Source of the DNA: GAS188 sp035949255
Lineage (GTDB): Bacteria > Pseudomonadota > Alphaproteobacteria > Rhizobiales > Beijerinckiaceae
Direction: 5' to 3'
Assembly: GCA_035949255.1 (NCBI GenBank)
Contig: DASZIL010000167.1
Span: 1-48,866, forward strand
Length of the DNA: 48,866 nt
The notes under the pieces: model-generated
Database searches by the model: none
What the model was told of the DNA's origin: nothing
What the model saw: only the letters and a program-made list of their open reading frames with translations
Made by a program: the position numbers and the translations under genes
Shown: piece by piece, positions 18,053 to 26,514 of the stretch
Layout: each line of letters opens with the position of its first letter
Numbering within the stretch: position 1 is the stretch's first letter

Positions 18053-19360
18053 ATGACCGCGCAGCGCAAGGAATTCGCCGTCCAGCGTTCGAACAGTTTC
18101 TTCTCCGCTCCGCTTGCGACGGTCGATCCCGAGATCGCCCGCGCGATCGACCTCGAGCTTCAGCGCCAGCGTGACGAGATCGAGCTCATCGCCTCGGAGA
18201 ACATCGTGTCGCGCGCCGTGCTCGAGGCGCAAGGCTCGGTCATGACCAATAAATACGCGGAAGGCTATCCGGGGCGGCGCTACTACGGCGGATGCCAATT
18301 CGTCGACATCGCGGAAAATCTCGCTATCGAGCGGGCCTGCGAATTATTCGGCTGCGGCTTCGCCAATGTGCAGCCGAATTCGGGCAGTCAGGCCAATCAA
18401 GGCGTGTTCCTCGCCCTGATGAAGCCCGGCGACACCTTCATGGGGCTCGATCTCAACGCGGGCGGCCATCTCACCCATGGCTCGCCCGTCAATATGTCGG
18501 GACGGTGGTTCAAGGTGGTCAGCTACGGCGTGCGCGCCGACGACAACCGCATCGACATGGACGCGCTGGAGAGCCTGGCGCAAGAAAACAAGCCGAAGCT
18601 GATCATCGCCGGCGGTTCGGCCTATGCCCGCCATTTCGATTTTGCGCGGTTTCGCGCCATTGCCGACGCGGTCGGGGCCTTCTTCATGGTGGACATGGCG
18701 CATTTTGCCGGCCTCGTCGCGGGAGGCGCGCACCCGAACCCCTTCCCGCATGCCCATGTCGTGACCACGACGACGCATAAGACCCTGCGCGGCCCGCGCG
18801 GCGGGATGATCCTCACCAATGACGCGGAAATCGCGAAGAAGGTGAATTCGGCAATCTTTCCGGGCTTGCAGGGCGGTCCGCTGATGCATGCGATCGCCGC
18901 CAAGGCGACGGCCTTTTTCGAGGCGCTTCAACCGGAGTTCAAGTTTTACGCGAAAGCCGTCGTAGAAAACTGTAAAATACTTGGAGAAACTCTCAAAGCG
19001 AGAGGTTATCAACTCGTCACTGGCGGCACGGATAATCACCTTTTGCTCGTCGATTTGCGGTCCCAGTCGCTGACCGGGAAGGCGGCGGAATCCGCCTTGT
19101 CGCGCGCCCACCTCACCTGCAACAAGAATGGCGTGCCTTTCGACCCGCAAAAACCGATGATCACCTCCGGGATCAGGCTCGGAACTCCTGCCGGCACCTC
19201 ACGCGGGTTCGGTGCGGCGGAATTCGAGGAGATCGGCAAGATGATCGCCGATGTGCTCGACGGCCTGCGCCAGCATGGGGAGGAGGGCAATGGCGCCGTG
19301 GAGGCCGCAGTCAAAGAACGCGCCTTCGCACTCACGCGCCGGTTCCCCATCTATATGTAA
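18053..19360 (+). CDS. glyA: Serine hydroxymethyltransferase
   Basis: This PLP enzyme interconverts serine and glycine while charging tetrahydrofolate with a one-carbon unit. The 435-residue protein has IELIASENIVSRAVLEAQGS, YAEGYPGRRYYGG, and the PLP lysine in VVTTTTHKTLRGPRGG. ATG 18053 is preferred since aggcgg then sits 12 bases upstream. ATG 18041 is adjacent to that site, so is less likely. Bases 18961-19020 have 24 G/C of 60 and different codon use within an otherwise GC-rich gene, although the encoded residues remain family-like. First gene of the nrdR-rib-nusB-thiL block. Confidence 0.96.
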   Translation: MTAQRKEFAVQRSNSFFSAPLATVDPEIARAIDLELQRQRDEIELIASENIVSRAVLEAQGSVMTNKYAEGYPGRRYYGGCQFVDIAENLAIERACELFGCGFANVQPNSGSQANQGVFLALMKPGDTFMGLDLNAGGHLTHGSPVNMSGRWFKVVSYGVRADDNRIDMDALESLAQENKPKLIIAGGSAYARHFDFARFRAIADAVGAFFMVDMAHFAGLVAGGAHPNPFPHAHVVTTTTHKTLRGPRGGMILTNDAEIAKKVNSAIFPGLQGGPLMHAIAAKATAFFEALQPEFKFYAKAVVENCKILGETLKARGYQLVTGGTDNHLLLVDLRSQSLTGKAAESALSRAHLTCNKNGVPFDPQKPMITSGIRLGTPAGTSRGFGAAEFEEIGKMIADVLDGLRQHGEEGNGAVEAAVKERAFALTRRFPIYM

Positions 19361-19416
19361 GGCAGGAAGCGGGTGGATGGCGTTGGCGCTTGGCTGTCAT
19401 GGGTGATTTGATCGTT

Positions 19417-19460
19417 GATCTTGGCCGAGTCGATCTTGGCCGAGTCGATCTTGGCCGAAG
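19417..19460. repeat. 15-bp tandem repeat, three copies
   Basis: gatcttggccgagtc occurs at 19417-19431 and 19432-19446, with a third copy at 19447-19460 missing its end. It lies between glyA and nrdR and is non-coding. Confidence 0.9.
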
Positions 19461-19511
19461 AGCGCGCCAGCTTTTCGACATCCGAGCCTAGATCGGGAGC
19501 AGCGAAGCTTC

Positions 19512-19997
19512 ATGCGCTGTCCTTATTGCGGTGGCCTCGACACGCAGGTGAAGGACTCGCGGCCGTCCGATGACAGCGCCGCGATCAGGCGCCGGCGGGT
19601 CTGTCCGGCCTGTGGCGGACGGTTCACGACCTTCGAGCGCGTCCAGCTCCGCGAGCTCATGGTCATCAAGCACAATGGTGCGCACGAACCTTTCGATCGC
19701 GACAAGCTCATGCGCTCGCTCGAGATCGCCTTGCGCAAGCGGCCGGTCGAGAGCGAGGCGATCGAGCGCATGGTGAACGGCATCGTGCGCCAGCTCGAGA
19801 GCTCGGGAGAAAGCGAGGTCACGAGCGAGACGATCGGCGAATTGGTCATGAACGGCCTGAAGGCTCTCGACAGCGTCGCTTACGTGCGCTTCGCCTCGGT
19901 CTATCGCAATTTTCGCGAGACACGCGATTTCGAGGAGCTCATCGACGAACTCGCCGCGGAAGCTGGCCCCCCGTCAGGAGACGAGGGAGAATTGTGA
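19512..19997 (+). CDS. nrdR: Transcriptional repressor NrdR
   Basis: This nucleotide-sensing repressor controls ribonucleotide reductase genes. The 161-residue protein starts with a zinc ribbon (Cys3, Cys6, Cys31, Cys34: MRCPYCG and CPACGGRF) and continues with an ATP-cone domain (VIKHNGAHEPFDRDKLMRSL). Length and order are standard. Sits between glyA and ribD as in many Alphaproteobacteria. Its TGA overlaps the ribD GTG by four bases. Confidence 0.96.
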   Translation: MRCPYCGGLDTQVKDSRPSDDSAAIRRRRVCPACGGRFTTFERVQLRELMVIKHNGAHEPFDRDKLMRSLEIALRKRPVESEAIERMVNGIVRQLESSGESEVTSETIGELVMNGLKALDSVAYVRFASVYRNFRETRDFEELIDELAAEAGPPSGDEGEL

Positions 19998-21169
19998 GCG
20001 CAAAACCCCGCTCTCTCGCGCCCTGCCCGGAAGGGCGAGAGCGCCCGACGGATCGCGCCTTCATGCGCCAGGCTCTCGCGCTCGGGGAACGTCACCTTGG
20101 CCTCACGGCGCCGAACCCTTCGGTCGGCGCCGTTCTCGTCGACGAGAGGGGGGCTCGACCGATCATCCTGGCGCGCGCCGTGACGGCGCCCGGCGGGCGC
20201 CCGCATGCCGAGAAGCTCGCGCTCGAAGCCGCGGGCCCGCTGGCGCGGGGCGCGAGCCTCTTCGTGACTCTCGAGCCTTGCGCGCATCACGGGCGCACGC
20301 CGCCTTGCGTCGATGCCGTGATCGCGGCGGGTATCAAGCGCGTCGTCTGCGGGGTCGAGGATCCTGACCCGCGCGTCGGCGGCAAGGGCTTCGACAAGCT
20401 GCGCCACGCCGGCATCGAGGTCATCACGGGCGTCCTCGAAGCTCATTGCCGCGAGCTGCATGCGGGCCATATCCTGCGCGTCACGCAAGGAAGGCCCAAG
20501 GTCACGCTCAAGCTCGCCATGACGGCGGATGGCTTCGCGGCCTCGGCCAACAAGGCCCCGCTTCGCATCACCGGCGCCATCGCCAACGCGCAGACGCAGC
20601 TCATGCGGGCGCGCTCGGACGCGATCATGGTCGGTGTCGGCACCGTAATCGCGGATGATCCGATGCTCACTTGCCGCCTGCCGGGGCTCGAGGCCCGAAG
20701 CCCGATCCGCGTGGTGCTCGACAGCCATCTGCGCACGCCGTCCCGCGCGGCGCTCGTCGTTTCGGCGCGCGCCACCCCAACCTGGGTCATCACAGGTGAA
20801 GATGCGCCCCAGGAAGCGCAAGCCCGCCTCGAGGCGCAAGGCGTCACCGTCATTCGCCTGCGCATGAATGCGCCCGAGCGCTTGGACCTCAAGGCGGCCC
20901 TCCAGGAGTTCGGAGCAAGGGGGGTGACGAGCATGATGTGCGAAGGCGGGCCCGCGCTTGCCGAAAAGCTCGCGAAAGCGGGTTTGATCGACGAATTCAT
21001 TTCGATCTCGTCTTCGCGCGAGCTCGGCCGGCCCGGGCTTCCCGCGCTCGGGGCCTCGCTCAGCGAGGCGGTCTCCAAAAATTTCATCGTTGCGGGCGAG
21101 CCGCGCATATTCGGCGAGGATCGCTTCATCCGCTATTTGAGAGCGCGAGCATGTTCACCGGCATTGTGA
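19994..21169 (+). CDS. ribD: Bifunctional riboflavin biosynthesis deaminase/reductase RibD
   Basis: It catalyses the second and third steps of riboflavin synthesis. The N-terminal cytidine-deaminase-like domain (about 20-145) has zinc ligands in RPHAEKLAL (HAE) and LEPCAHHGRTPPC. The C-terminal reductase domain (about 150-380) has KLAMTADGFAAS and MCEGGPALAEKL. At 391 residues it is full length. The GTG start overlaps the nrdR stop, suggesting coupling. Its 3' end overlaps ribE by 19 bases. No FMN riboswitch is possible here, because upstream DNA is coding. Confidence 0.95.
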   Translation: MSAKPRSLAPCPEGRERPTDRAFMRQALALGERHLGLTAPNPSVGAVLVDERGARPIILARAVTAPGGRPHAEKLALEAAGPLARGASLFVTLEPCAHHGRTPPCVDAVIAAGIKRVVCGVEDPDPRVGGKGFDKLRHAGIEVITGVLEAHCRELHAGHILRVTQGRPKVTLKLAMTADGFAASANKAPLRITGAIANAQTQLMRARSDAIMVGVGTVIADDPMLTCRLPGLEARSPIRVVLDSHLRTPSRAALVVSARATPTWVITGEDAPQEAQARLEAQGVTVIRLRMNAPERLDLKAALQEFGARGVTSMMCEGGPALAEKLAKAGLIDEFISISSSRELGRPGLPALGASLSEAVSKNFIVAGEPRIFGEDRFIRYLRARACSPAL

Positions 21170-21846
21170 CGGATATCGGCGAGGTCGCCGAGATCAGCGG
21201 AAGGGAGCGCACGTTGAAGCGGCTTCGCCTTCATTCGCGCTACGCCGCCGAAAGCATCGCGCTCGGCGCCTCGATCGCCTGCGCCGGGCCTTGCCTCACA
21301 GTCGTCGCGCGGGGAGAGCGAGCGGGCGGCTCCTGGTTCGAGGTCGAGGCGGCGGCGGAGACGCTCGCCTTGACCACGCTCGGCGAATGGACGGCGGGCA
21401 CAAGGGTGAACCTCGAGCGCTCGCTCAAGATCGGCGACGAGCTCGGTGGGCACCTCGTCACCGGCCATGTCGACGCGACGGCGCGGATCGTCGCGCGCGA
21501 GGACATCACGGCGAAGGACGATCCTTTCGGCGCGACGGCCCGCTTCCTCGTCGAAGTTCCCGCCGACACCGCCGCTTTCATCGCGCGCAAAGGCTCCGTC
21601 GCGCTCGACGGGGTTTCGCTCACGGTGAATTCGATAGAGGGAACCACGCTTTCCGTGCTCCTCATCCCGCACAGCCTCAACGCGACGACGTTCGGGGAAC
21701 GCAGAGCCGGCGATCGGTTGAATCTCGAGGTCGACCTCATGGCCCGCTACGCGGCAAGGCTTGCTGATGCCAGGCTTGCCGAGAGCAGGCTTGCCGAGGG
21801 CAGGCTTGCCGAGGGCAGACTTGCCGAGGCCAGGGGCGGGCGATAG
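21151..21846 (+). CDS. ribE: Riboflavin synthase (alpha chain) with repetitive C-terminal tail
   Basis: It dismutates two lumazines to riboflavin plus pyrimidine. The protein has 231 residues. Two lumazine-binding beta-barrel repeats are each opened by the expected motif: MFTGIVTDIGEV at 1 and GHVDATARIVARED near 106. The catalytic stretch KGSVALDGVSLTVN is present. After DLMARYAARLA the protein gains a low-complexity tail built of RLAD/E(A/S/G) units ending ARGGR, encoded by five 15-bp repeats (21757-21831). The tail is absent from the normal family length of about 200. The start overlaps ribD, and ribH follows after 45 bases. Confidence 0.94.
   Translation: MFTGIVTDIGEVAEISGRERTLKRLRLHSRYAAESIALGASIACAGPCLTVVARGERAGGSWFEVEAAAETLALTTLGEWTAGTRVNLERSLKIGDELGGHLVTGHVDATARIVAREDITAKDDPFGATARFLVEVPADTAAFIARKGSVALDGVSLTVNSIEGTTLSVLLIPHSLNATTFGERRAGDRLNLEVDLMARYAARLADARLAESRLAEGRLAEGRLAEARGGR
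21757..21831 (+). repeat. 15-bp coding tandem repeat in ribE, five copies
   Basis: Units aggcttgctgatgcc, aggcttgccgagagc, aggcttgccgagggc (twice) and agacttgccgaggcc follow head to tail in frame, each coding RLA(D/E) plus a small residue. Two units are identical, which suggests recent slippage or recombination. Confidence 0.95.
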
Positions 21847-21891
21847 GTAGGTTCGCCACTCCAACAGGGTCGAACGACCGCCGGTGATCGG

Positions 21892-22392
21892 ATGAAGCGC
21901 GAACCCCGCCGTGGGACACAAGAGAGTCCCCGTCTCGACGGGGTGCGTTGCCTGATCGTCGAGGCGCGTTTTTATCCGCATATCGCCGATGGGCTGCTGA
22001 AAGGCGCGCTTGCTGCTTTTGCGAAAGCGGGCGCTCATTGCGACGTGCTCACCGTGCCCGGCGCGCTCGAAATCCCTGCGGCTCTCGTGATCGCGCTCGA
22101 TGCCGCGGAAAATCGCGGCGAGCCTTATGAGGCCGCTGTCGCGCTCGGCTGCGTCATTCGGGGCGAGACGAGCCATTACGATATCGTGGCCGGCGAGAGC
22201 GCGCGTGCGCTCATGGACATCGCGATCGCGCGCGGCCTGCCCCTCGGCAACGGCATTCTCACGGTCGACACCGAAGCCCAGGCCTTGGAGCGTGCCGACA
22301 CCGGACGGCTCGACAAGGGCGGCGGCGCCGCGGAGGCCGCGCTCTGCGTCCTTTCCGTCAAGCGCGGCGCTTTGGCGGCGGCGCGGCGATGA
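21892..22392 (+). CDS. ribH: 6,7-dimethyl-8-ribityllumazine synthase
   Basis: It condenses the RibD-derived pyrimidine with dihydroxybutanone phosphate and supplies RibE. The 166-residue protein shows EARFYPHIADGLLKGA, VPGALEIPAAL, ALGCVIRGETSHYDIV and the C-terminal NGILTVDTEAQALERA. The His in TSHYD is the expected catalytic residue. A ribBA gene, frequent in this operon, is absent, so the four-carbon precursor must be made elsewhere. Overlaps nusB by four bases. Confidence 0.96.
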   Translation: MKREPRRGTQESPRLDGVRCLIVEARFYPHIADGLLKGALAAFAKAGAHCDVLTVPGALEIPAALVIALDAAENRGEPYEAAVALGCVIRGETSHYDIVAGESARALMDIAIARGLPLGNGILTVDTEAQALERADTGRLDKGGGAAEAALCVLSVKRGALAAARR

Positions 22393-22865
22393 GCAAGGGC
22401 GGCGCCACGAGACTAGCGGCTCGGCTTGCCGCCGTGCAGGCGCTCTATCAGATGGACGTCGCCGGCACGGGCATTCTACAGACGATGGGCGAGTTCGAGA
22501 GCCATTGGATGGAGCGCGAGATCGAGGGTGTCGACGCAGGCGCGGTCGATCGGGGCTTCTTCCGCGATCTCGTCTCGGGCGTGCTGCGCGAGCAGAAAGT
22601 GATCGACCGCACACTCGACGAGACCCTTGCGGAAAATTGGCGTCTTGCGCGCCTCGAGGCGGTGTCGCGCGCCATCCTTCGCGCTGGCGCTTACGAATTG
22701 TCGCATCGGCGCGACGTCTCCGTCCCCTCGACGATCGCCGCTTATCTCGACGTGGCGACAAGCTTTCATGACGATGCCGAGATCAAATTCATCAATGGCG
22801 CGCTCGATGCCGTGGCGCGACGCTTGCGCGGCGATGAGATGAAGCCGAAAGCGCATGCGCGCTGA
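22389..22865 (+). CDS. nusB: Transcription antitermination factor NusB
   Basis: The 158-residue all-helical protein binds boxA RNA with NusE (S10) and supports rRNA antitermination. Family features are ARLAAVQALYQMDVAG near the start and VPSTIAAYLDVATSFHDDAEIKFINGALDAVAR near the end (given here as two ends of one segment). Coupled to ribH by an ATGA overlap and followed by thiL after nine bases. Confidence 0.95.
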   Translation: MSKGGATRLAARLAAVQALYQMDVAGTGILQTMGEFESHWMEREIEGVDAGAVDRGFFRDLVSGVLREQKVIDRTLDETLAENWRLARLEAVSRAILRAGAYELSHRRDVSVPSTIAAYLDVATSFHDDAEIKFINGALDAVARRLRGDEMKPKAHAR

Positions 22866-22874
22866 GGCGCTTCG

Positions 22875-23873
22875 ATGAGCAAGCGGCCGCCCTCGGCCGA
22901 GGATGAATTCGTCGCGCGGCTCATCAGACCGCTCGCGGGGGAGGGCGCTTTCGATCTCAAGGATGATGCGGCGCGGCTTGTGCCGCCGCGAGGCCATGAG
23001 CTCGTCCTGAAAACGGATGCGATCGTGATGGGGGTGCACGCCTTTCCAGAGGATCCGCCCGATCTCATCGCGCGCAAGGCCTTGCGCATGAACCTCTCCG
23101 ATCTCGCCGGGAAAGGCGCGACGCCGCTCGGCTTTCTCCTTTCGCTCGCCGTGCCGCCGCATACCGATCAGGCCTGGCTCGCGCGCTTCTTCGAGGGGCT
23201 GGCGAAGGATTGCGCGTGCTTCTCCTGTCCCTTGCTCGGCGGCGATACCACGCGCACGTCCGGCCCGTTTGGCGCCTCGATCACGATCGTCGGCGCGGCG
23301 CGGCCGGGCCGCATGCCGACGCGCCTTGACGCGCGTCCGGGCGATCTTGTCGCCGTGACCGGCACGATCGGGGACGCGGCGCTCGGCCTCGTGCAGAGGC
23401 GCGAGCCGGAGCGCGCCGCCAGATGGGGCCTCTCGGCCGGGGAGCGCGAACATCTCGCCTCGCGCTATCTCTTGCCGCAACCGCGCAACGCGCTCGCCGC
23501 GACCGTCGCCCGGCACGCGCGCGCCGCGATGGATGTCTCCGATGGTCTCGTCATCGACCTCGAGAGATTGTGCCGCGCCTCGGGCCTCGCGGCGCGGATC
23601 GATGCGGATCGGGTGCCCTTGTCGCCGGCGGCGAAAAAGGCACTCGGCGCCGATCAAGCGTTGATCGGGACGCTTCTTACGGGCGGCGATGATTACGAGC
23701 TTCTCGTGACGCTCGATCGAAATTCATGGCGCGGCTTCAGTGCCGAATGCGAAGCGAAGGGCGTTGCCGTGGCGTTGATCGGCGAAACCCTTTCGGGCGA
23801 GGCCGGGCTCGTCAGGGTGATGCAATCTCGGCGTGAGCTCGACTTGGAACAAAGCGGGTTCTCGCATCTTTGA
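22875..23873 (+). CDS. thiL: Thiamine-monophosphate kinase
   Basis: It phosphorylates thiamine monophosphate to the active diphosphate. The 332-residue protein has the ThiL signatures DDAARLVPP, KTDAIVMGVHAF, ALRMNLSDLAGKGATPLG, LLGGDTTRT, AAMDVSDGLVIDL and LLTGGDDYELLV. Last gene of the compact block. 298 bases separate it from the next gene, and I saw no terminator, gene or repeat in that gap. Confidence 0.95.
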   Translation: MSKRPPSAEDEFVARLIRPLAGEGAFDLKDDAARLVPPRGHELVLKTDAIVMGVHAFPEDPPDLIARKALRMNLSDLAGKGATPLGFLLSLAVPPHTDQAWLARFFEGLAKDCACFSCPLLGGDTTRTSGPFGASITIVGAARPGRMPTRLDARPGDLVAVTGTIGDAALGLVQRREPERAARWGLSAGEREHLASRYLLPQPRNALAATVARHARAAMDVSDGLVIDLERLCRASGLAARIDADRVPLSPAAKKALGADQALIGTLLTGGDDYELLVTLDRNSWRGFSAECEAKGVAVALIGETLSGEAGLVRVMQSRRELDLEQSGFSHL

Positions 23874-24171
23874 GGCTCCGCGAAACCCGAGCGCACCCTT
23901 CGAGATGCGCAAGGATCGGGACTCTGCCTTGCGGAGGCGCCATACTCGGCGCATGGCGCGGGGATTTTTTCTCCTGTAGACCGGAAAAACCGCGACCGAT
24001 CGGCGCGGTGTTGCATTTTCACGGTCGCGTCCCTGTTTCTCGCGTTGAGGCCGGCAAGCCGGAAAACGTCGCGCTTCACTTGCGACGTCGGCGGTTCTCA
24101 TCACGGGAAGCCCGACCGAGAAGCCATCACCCGAGAAGCCGCCGACCGAGCTACCACTTCAGAACCTGGCA

Positions 24172-25377
24172 ATGTCGCTTGCAAGAACCCAATCCATCAC
24201 CGCGCACCTACCGCTTGCGCGGTTGATTGGGGGGCTGGGCGCGGGCCAGATCGTCGGTTGGGGGACGAGCTTCTATTTGCCGACGATTCTCGCGGGCGAC
24301 ATCTCGCGCGACACCGGACTTTCGGAAGAAGTCGTCTACGGCGGCGTGACCGTGATGCTCCTCGTCAGCGCGTCGCTCGCTCCCTGGCTCGGCCGCAGGC
24401 TCGATCGCGGTGGCGCGCGCGTCATCATGACGCTGGGCTCGCTCGCCATGGCGCTCGCGCTCATCTTGGTCGGGATCTCCTTCGATTTGAAGAGCTACCT
24501 TCTCGCCTGGGTCGTGATGGGTGTCGCGAGCTCAATGCTGCTCACGAATTCCGCCTTCGTCGCGGTCGCGCAGCTCGCAGGCGCGGGTGCGCGCCGCGCC
24601 ATGACGGTCCTCATGCTCTTCACCGGAGTTGCCTCTTCGGTCGCCTGGCCCGCCTTGAGCTTTCTCGACGGTGCGCTCGGCTGGCGCGCGACCTGTTTCG
24701 TGCTGGCCGGCCTGCATCTTCTTCTCAGCGCCCCCTTTCATTGGTGGCTCTTACGGGCGAGAGTTTTTCCTTCGCCCGGAGCCCTTCCGCCGCGGCCGGT
24801 GCAGGAAGGCATCTCGCCATCCCTTCAGAAAATCGCGCTTCTCATCCTCATCCCTTGCATGTGCCTGAGCGGCTTCATCTCATGGGGGCTTTCCGTCCAT
24901 ATCGTCGATCTGTTGCGCCATCTCGGCGCGGATCGGGCCGAGGCCATCTCGCTCGCCTCGCTCCTCGGCGTGCTGCAGGTGAGCTCGCGTCTCATCGACC
25001 TCGCGATGGGATCGCGGCATTCGCCCTTGCTCACCGGCATCGTTGCCGCGACGCTGTTGGCGCTTTCCTTCGCGGCTCCGCTGACGGGGTTCGCCGGCGG
25101 CTCTCCCGCGGTCTTCATGGTCATCTACGGCGTGGCGAGCGGCTCGATGAGCCTCGCGCGGGTGATGATCCCCCTCGCGCTCTTCGGCTCGCGCAGCTAT
25201 GGGCGCGCGACGGGCCTGCTCGCCGGCTTTCAAAACGTCGCCTTCGCGCTCGCGCCGCTCGCTTATGCCGCCATGTTCGACCGCCTCGGCCTCGCTTTCG
25301 CCTTGTGGCTTTCCTTCGTCGCCGGTGTGCTGACCTTGATCGGCATGACCACCTTGTTCGCCATGCGTCGCGGCTGA
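24172..25377 (+). CDS. MFS transporter
   Basis: This 401-residue protein has about 12 membrane spans and the MFS loop motif GRRLDRGGARVIM between spans 2 and 3. No substrate can be named from the sequence. Such proteins exchange small organic anions or export drugs. The ATG at 24172 has no clear ribosome site. The first span begins within 20 residues, so the start is about right. An EamA-type exporter gene follows 62 bases later on the same strand. Confidence 0.85.
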   Translation: MSLARTQSITAHLPLARLIGGLGAGQIVGWGTSFYLPTILAGDISRDTGLSEEVVYGGVTVMLLVSASLAPWLGRRLDRGGARVIMTLGSLAMALALILVGISFDLKSYLLAWVVMGVASSMLLTNSAFVAVAQLAGAGARRAMTVLMLFTGVASSVAWPALSFLDGALGWRATCFVLAGLHLLLSAPFHWWLLRARVFPSPGALPPRPVQEGISPSLQKIALLILIPCMCLSGFISWGLSVHIVDLLRHLGADRAEAISLASLLGVLQVSSRLIDLAMGSRHSPLLTGIVAATLLALSFAAPLTGFAGGSPAVFMVIYGVASGSMSLARVMIPLALFGSRSYGRATGLLAGFQNVAFALAPLAYAAMFDRLGLAFALWLSFVAGVLTLIGMTTLFAMRRG

Positions 25378-25439
25378 ACAAAGCTCAAGCGCTCGAAACT
25401 CCCTCCCGCCATTCCCTCTGAATCGCGAGCCCTGAATTC

Positions 25440-26330
25440 ATGCGCCAAGCCCGCTCCCTTGACCGCATCGCGCTCGCTTTGATGCTTTTGTGCTGCATGA
25501 GCTGGGGGTTGCAACAGGTGTTGGCGAAGCTCGCGCTCGCCGAAGTGCCGCCGATCACCCAGGCGGCGATCCGCTCGGTCGGCGGCACGATCATCATCGG
25601 AGGGTGGAGCTGGTGGCGCGACCCGAGCGTCTTTCGCCGTGACGGCACCCTCTGGCCGGGAATCGCCGCGGGCGTGCTCTTCGCGCTCGAGTTCCTGGCG
25701 CTCTTCGTCGGGTTGCAATGGACGAGCGCCAGCCACGCGGCGCTCTTTCTCTACACAGCGCCGTTTTTCGTGGCGCTCGGCGCGGCCTTCCTCTTGCCGC
25801 AAGAGCGCTTGCGGGCAAGTCAATGGCTCGGCCTTGCGCTCTCCTTCATCGGCGTCGCGATCGCACTCGGCGTCTCGACGCATCAGGGGACGGCGCCGGT
25901 GATCGGCGATCTCCTCACGCTCACGGCCGGCGCCTTCTGGGCGATGGTGACCTTGACCGTGAAGGCGACGAGGTTGAGCTCGGTCCCGGCCTCGAAGGTG
26001 CTGCTCTACCAGCTCGCGGTCTCCGCCGTCCTCCTCGCGCTCGCCGCTTTCGTGACGGGCGAGAGCTTGCCGTTGAGGCTCTCGCTCGTGCCGGCCGCGA
26101 GCTTACTTTACCAGACGATCTGGGTTGCCGGCGTCACTTACCTCATTTGGTATTGGCTCTTGCGGCAATACCATGCGGGCGAGATGTCGGCTTTCACTTT
26201 CGTGACGCCGCTGATGGGCGTGCTCGCCGGACATTTCCTGCTCGGCGACGCCATGGAATCGGGGCTCATCCTCGCAGTCGCTCTCGTGCTCGGCGGCATC
26301 GTTCTCGTGAACCGGCCAAGACCGGTTTGA
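25440..26330 (+). CDS. EamA/DMT-family transporter
   Basis: This 296-residue protein has two EamA repeats, each about five membrane spans, with the usual internal pseudo-symmetry: GLQQVLAKLALAEVPP in repeat one and TYLIWYWLLRQYHAGEMSAFTFVTPLMG in repeat two (quoted in parts). The family exports amino acids, nucleosides or other metabolites. The substrate is unknown. It lies close behind the MFS gene and may be co-transcribed. 184 bases without a gene precede the dehydratase. Confidence 0.86.
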   Translation: MRQARSLDRIALALMLLCCMSWGLQQVLAKLALAEVPPITQAAIRSVGGTIIIGGWSWWRDPSVFRRDGTLWPGIAAGVLFALEFLALFVGLQWTSASHAALFLYTAPFFVALGAAFLLPQERLRASQWLGLALSFIGVAIALGVSTHQGTAPVIGDLLTLTAGAFWAMVTLTVKATRLSSVPASKVLLYQLAVSAVLLALAAFVTGESLPLRLSLVPAASLLYQTIWVAGVTYLIWYWLLRQYHAGEMSAFTFVTPLMGVLAGHFLLGDAMESGLILAVALVLGGIVLVNRPRPV

Positions 26331-26514
26331 GCGCGGTTTGAATTCGTCTCACCGCGCCTTGCCTTGACCGGCGAAGCCCGCGCACTTAACCCTTTCGCGC
26401 GAGTTTTCGGGAGCGCCGACACCGAGGGCGGAAAAGAACCCGCGCTGCATCGTCAACCGGGCACGAGCCGCGGATCGAAGAGCTACGCTTTCAAAAAACC
26501 GACGAGAACGAAAA

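Noticed and set aside
20938..21150. N-terminal extension of riboflavin synthase within ribD
   Set aside because: The family start MFTGIV is at 21151, and the upstream part is ribD in another frame.
19994..21151. FMN riboswitch before the riboflavin genes
   Set aside because: ribD overlaps nrdR and ribE overlaps ribD, leaving no leader, and no RFN-like conserved boxes were seen.
24158..24185. GAACC before the MFS gene as another ECF promoter
   Set aside because: No CGACYA lies 16 bases downstream.
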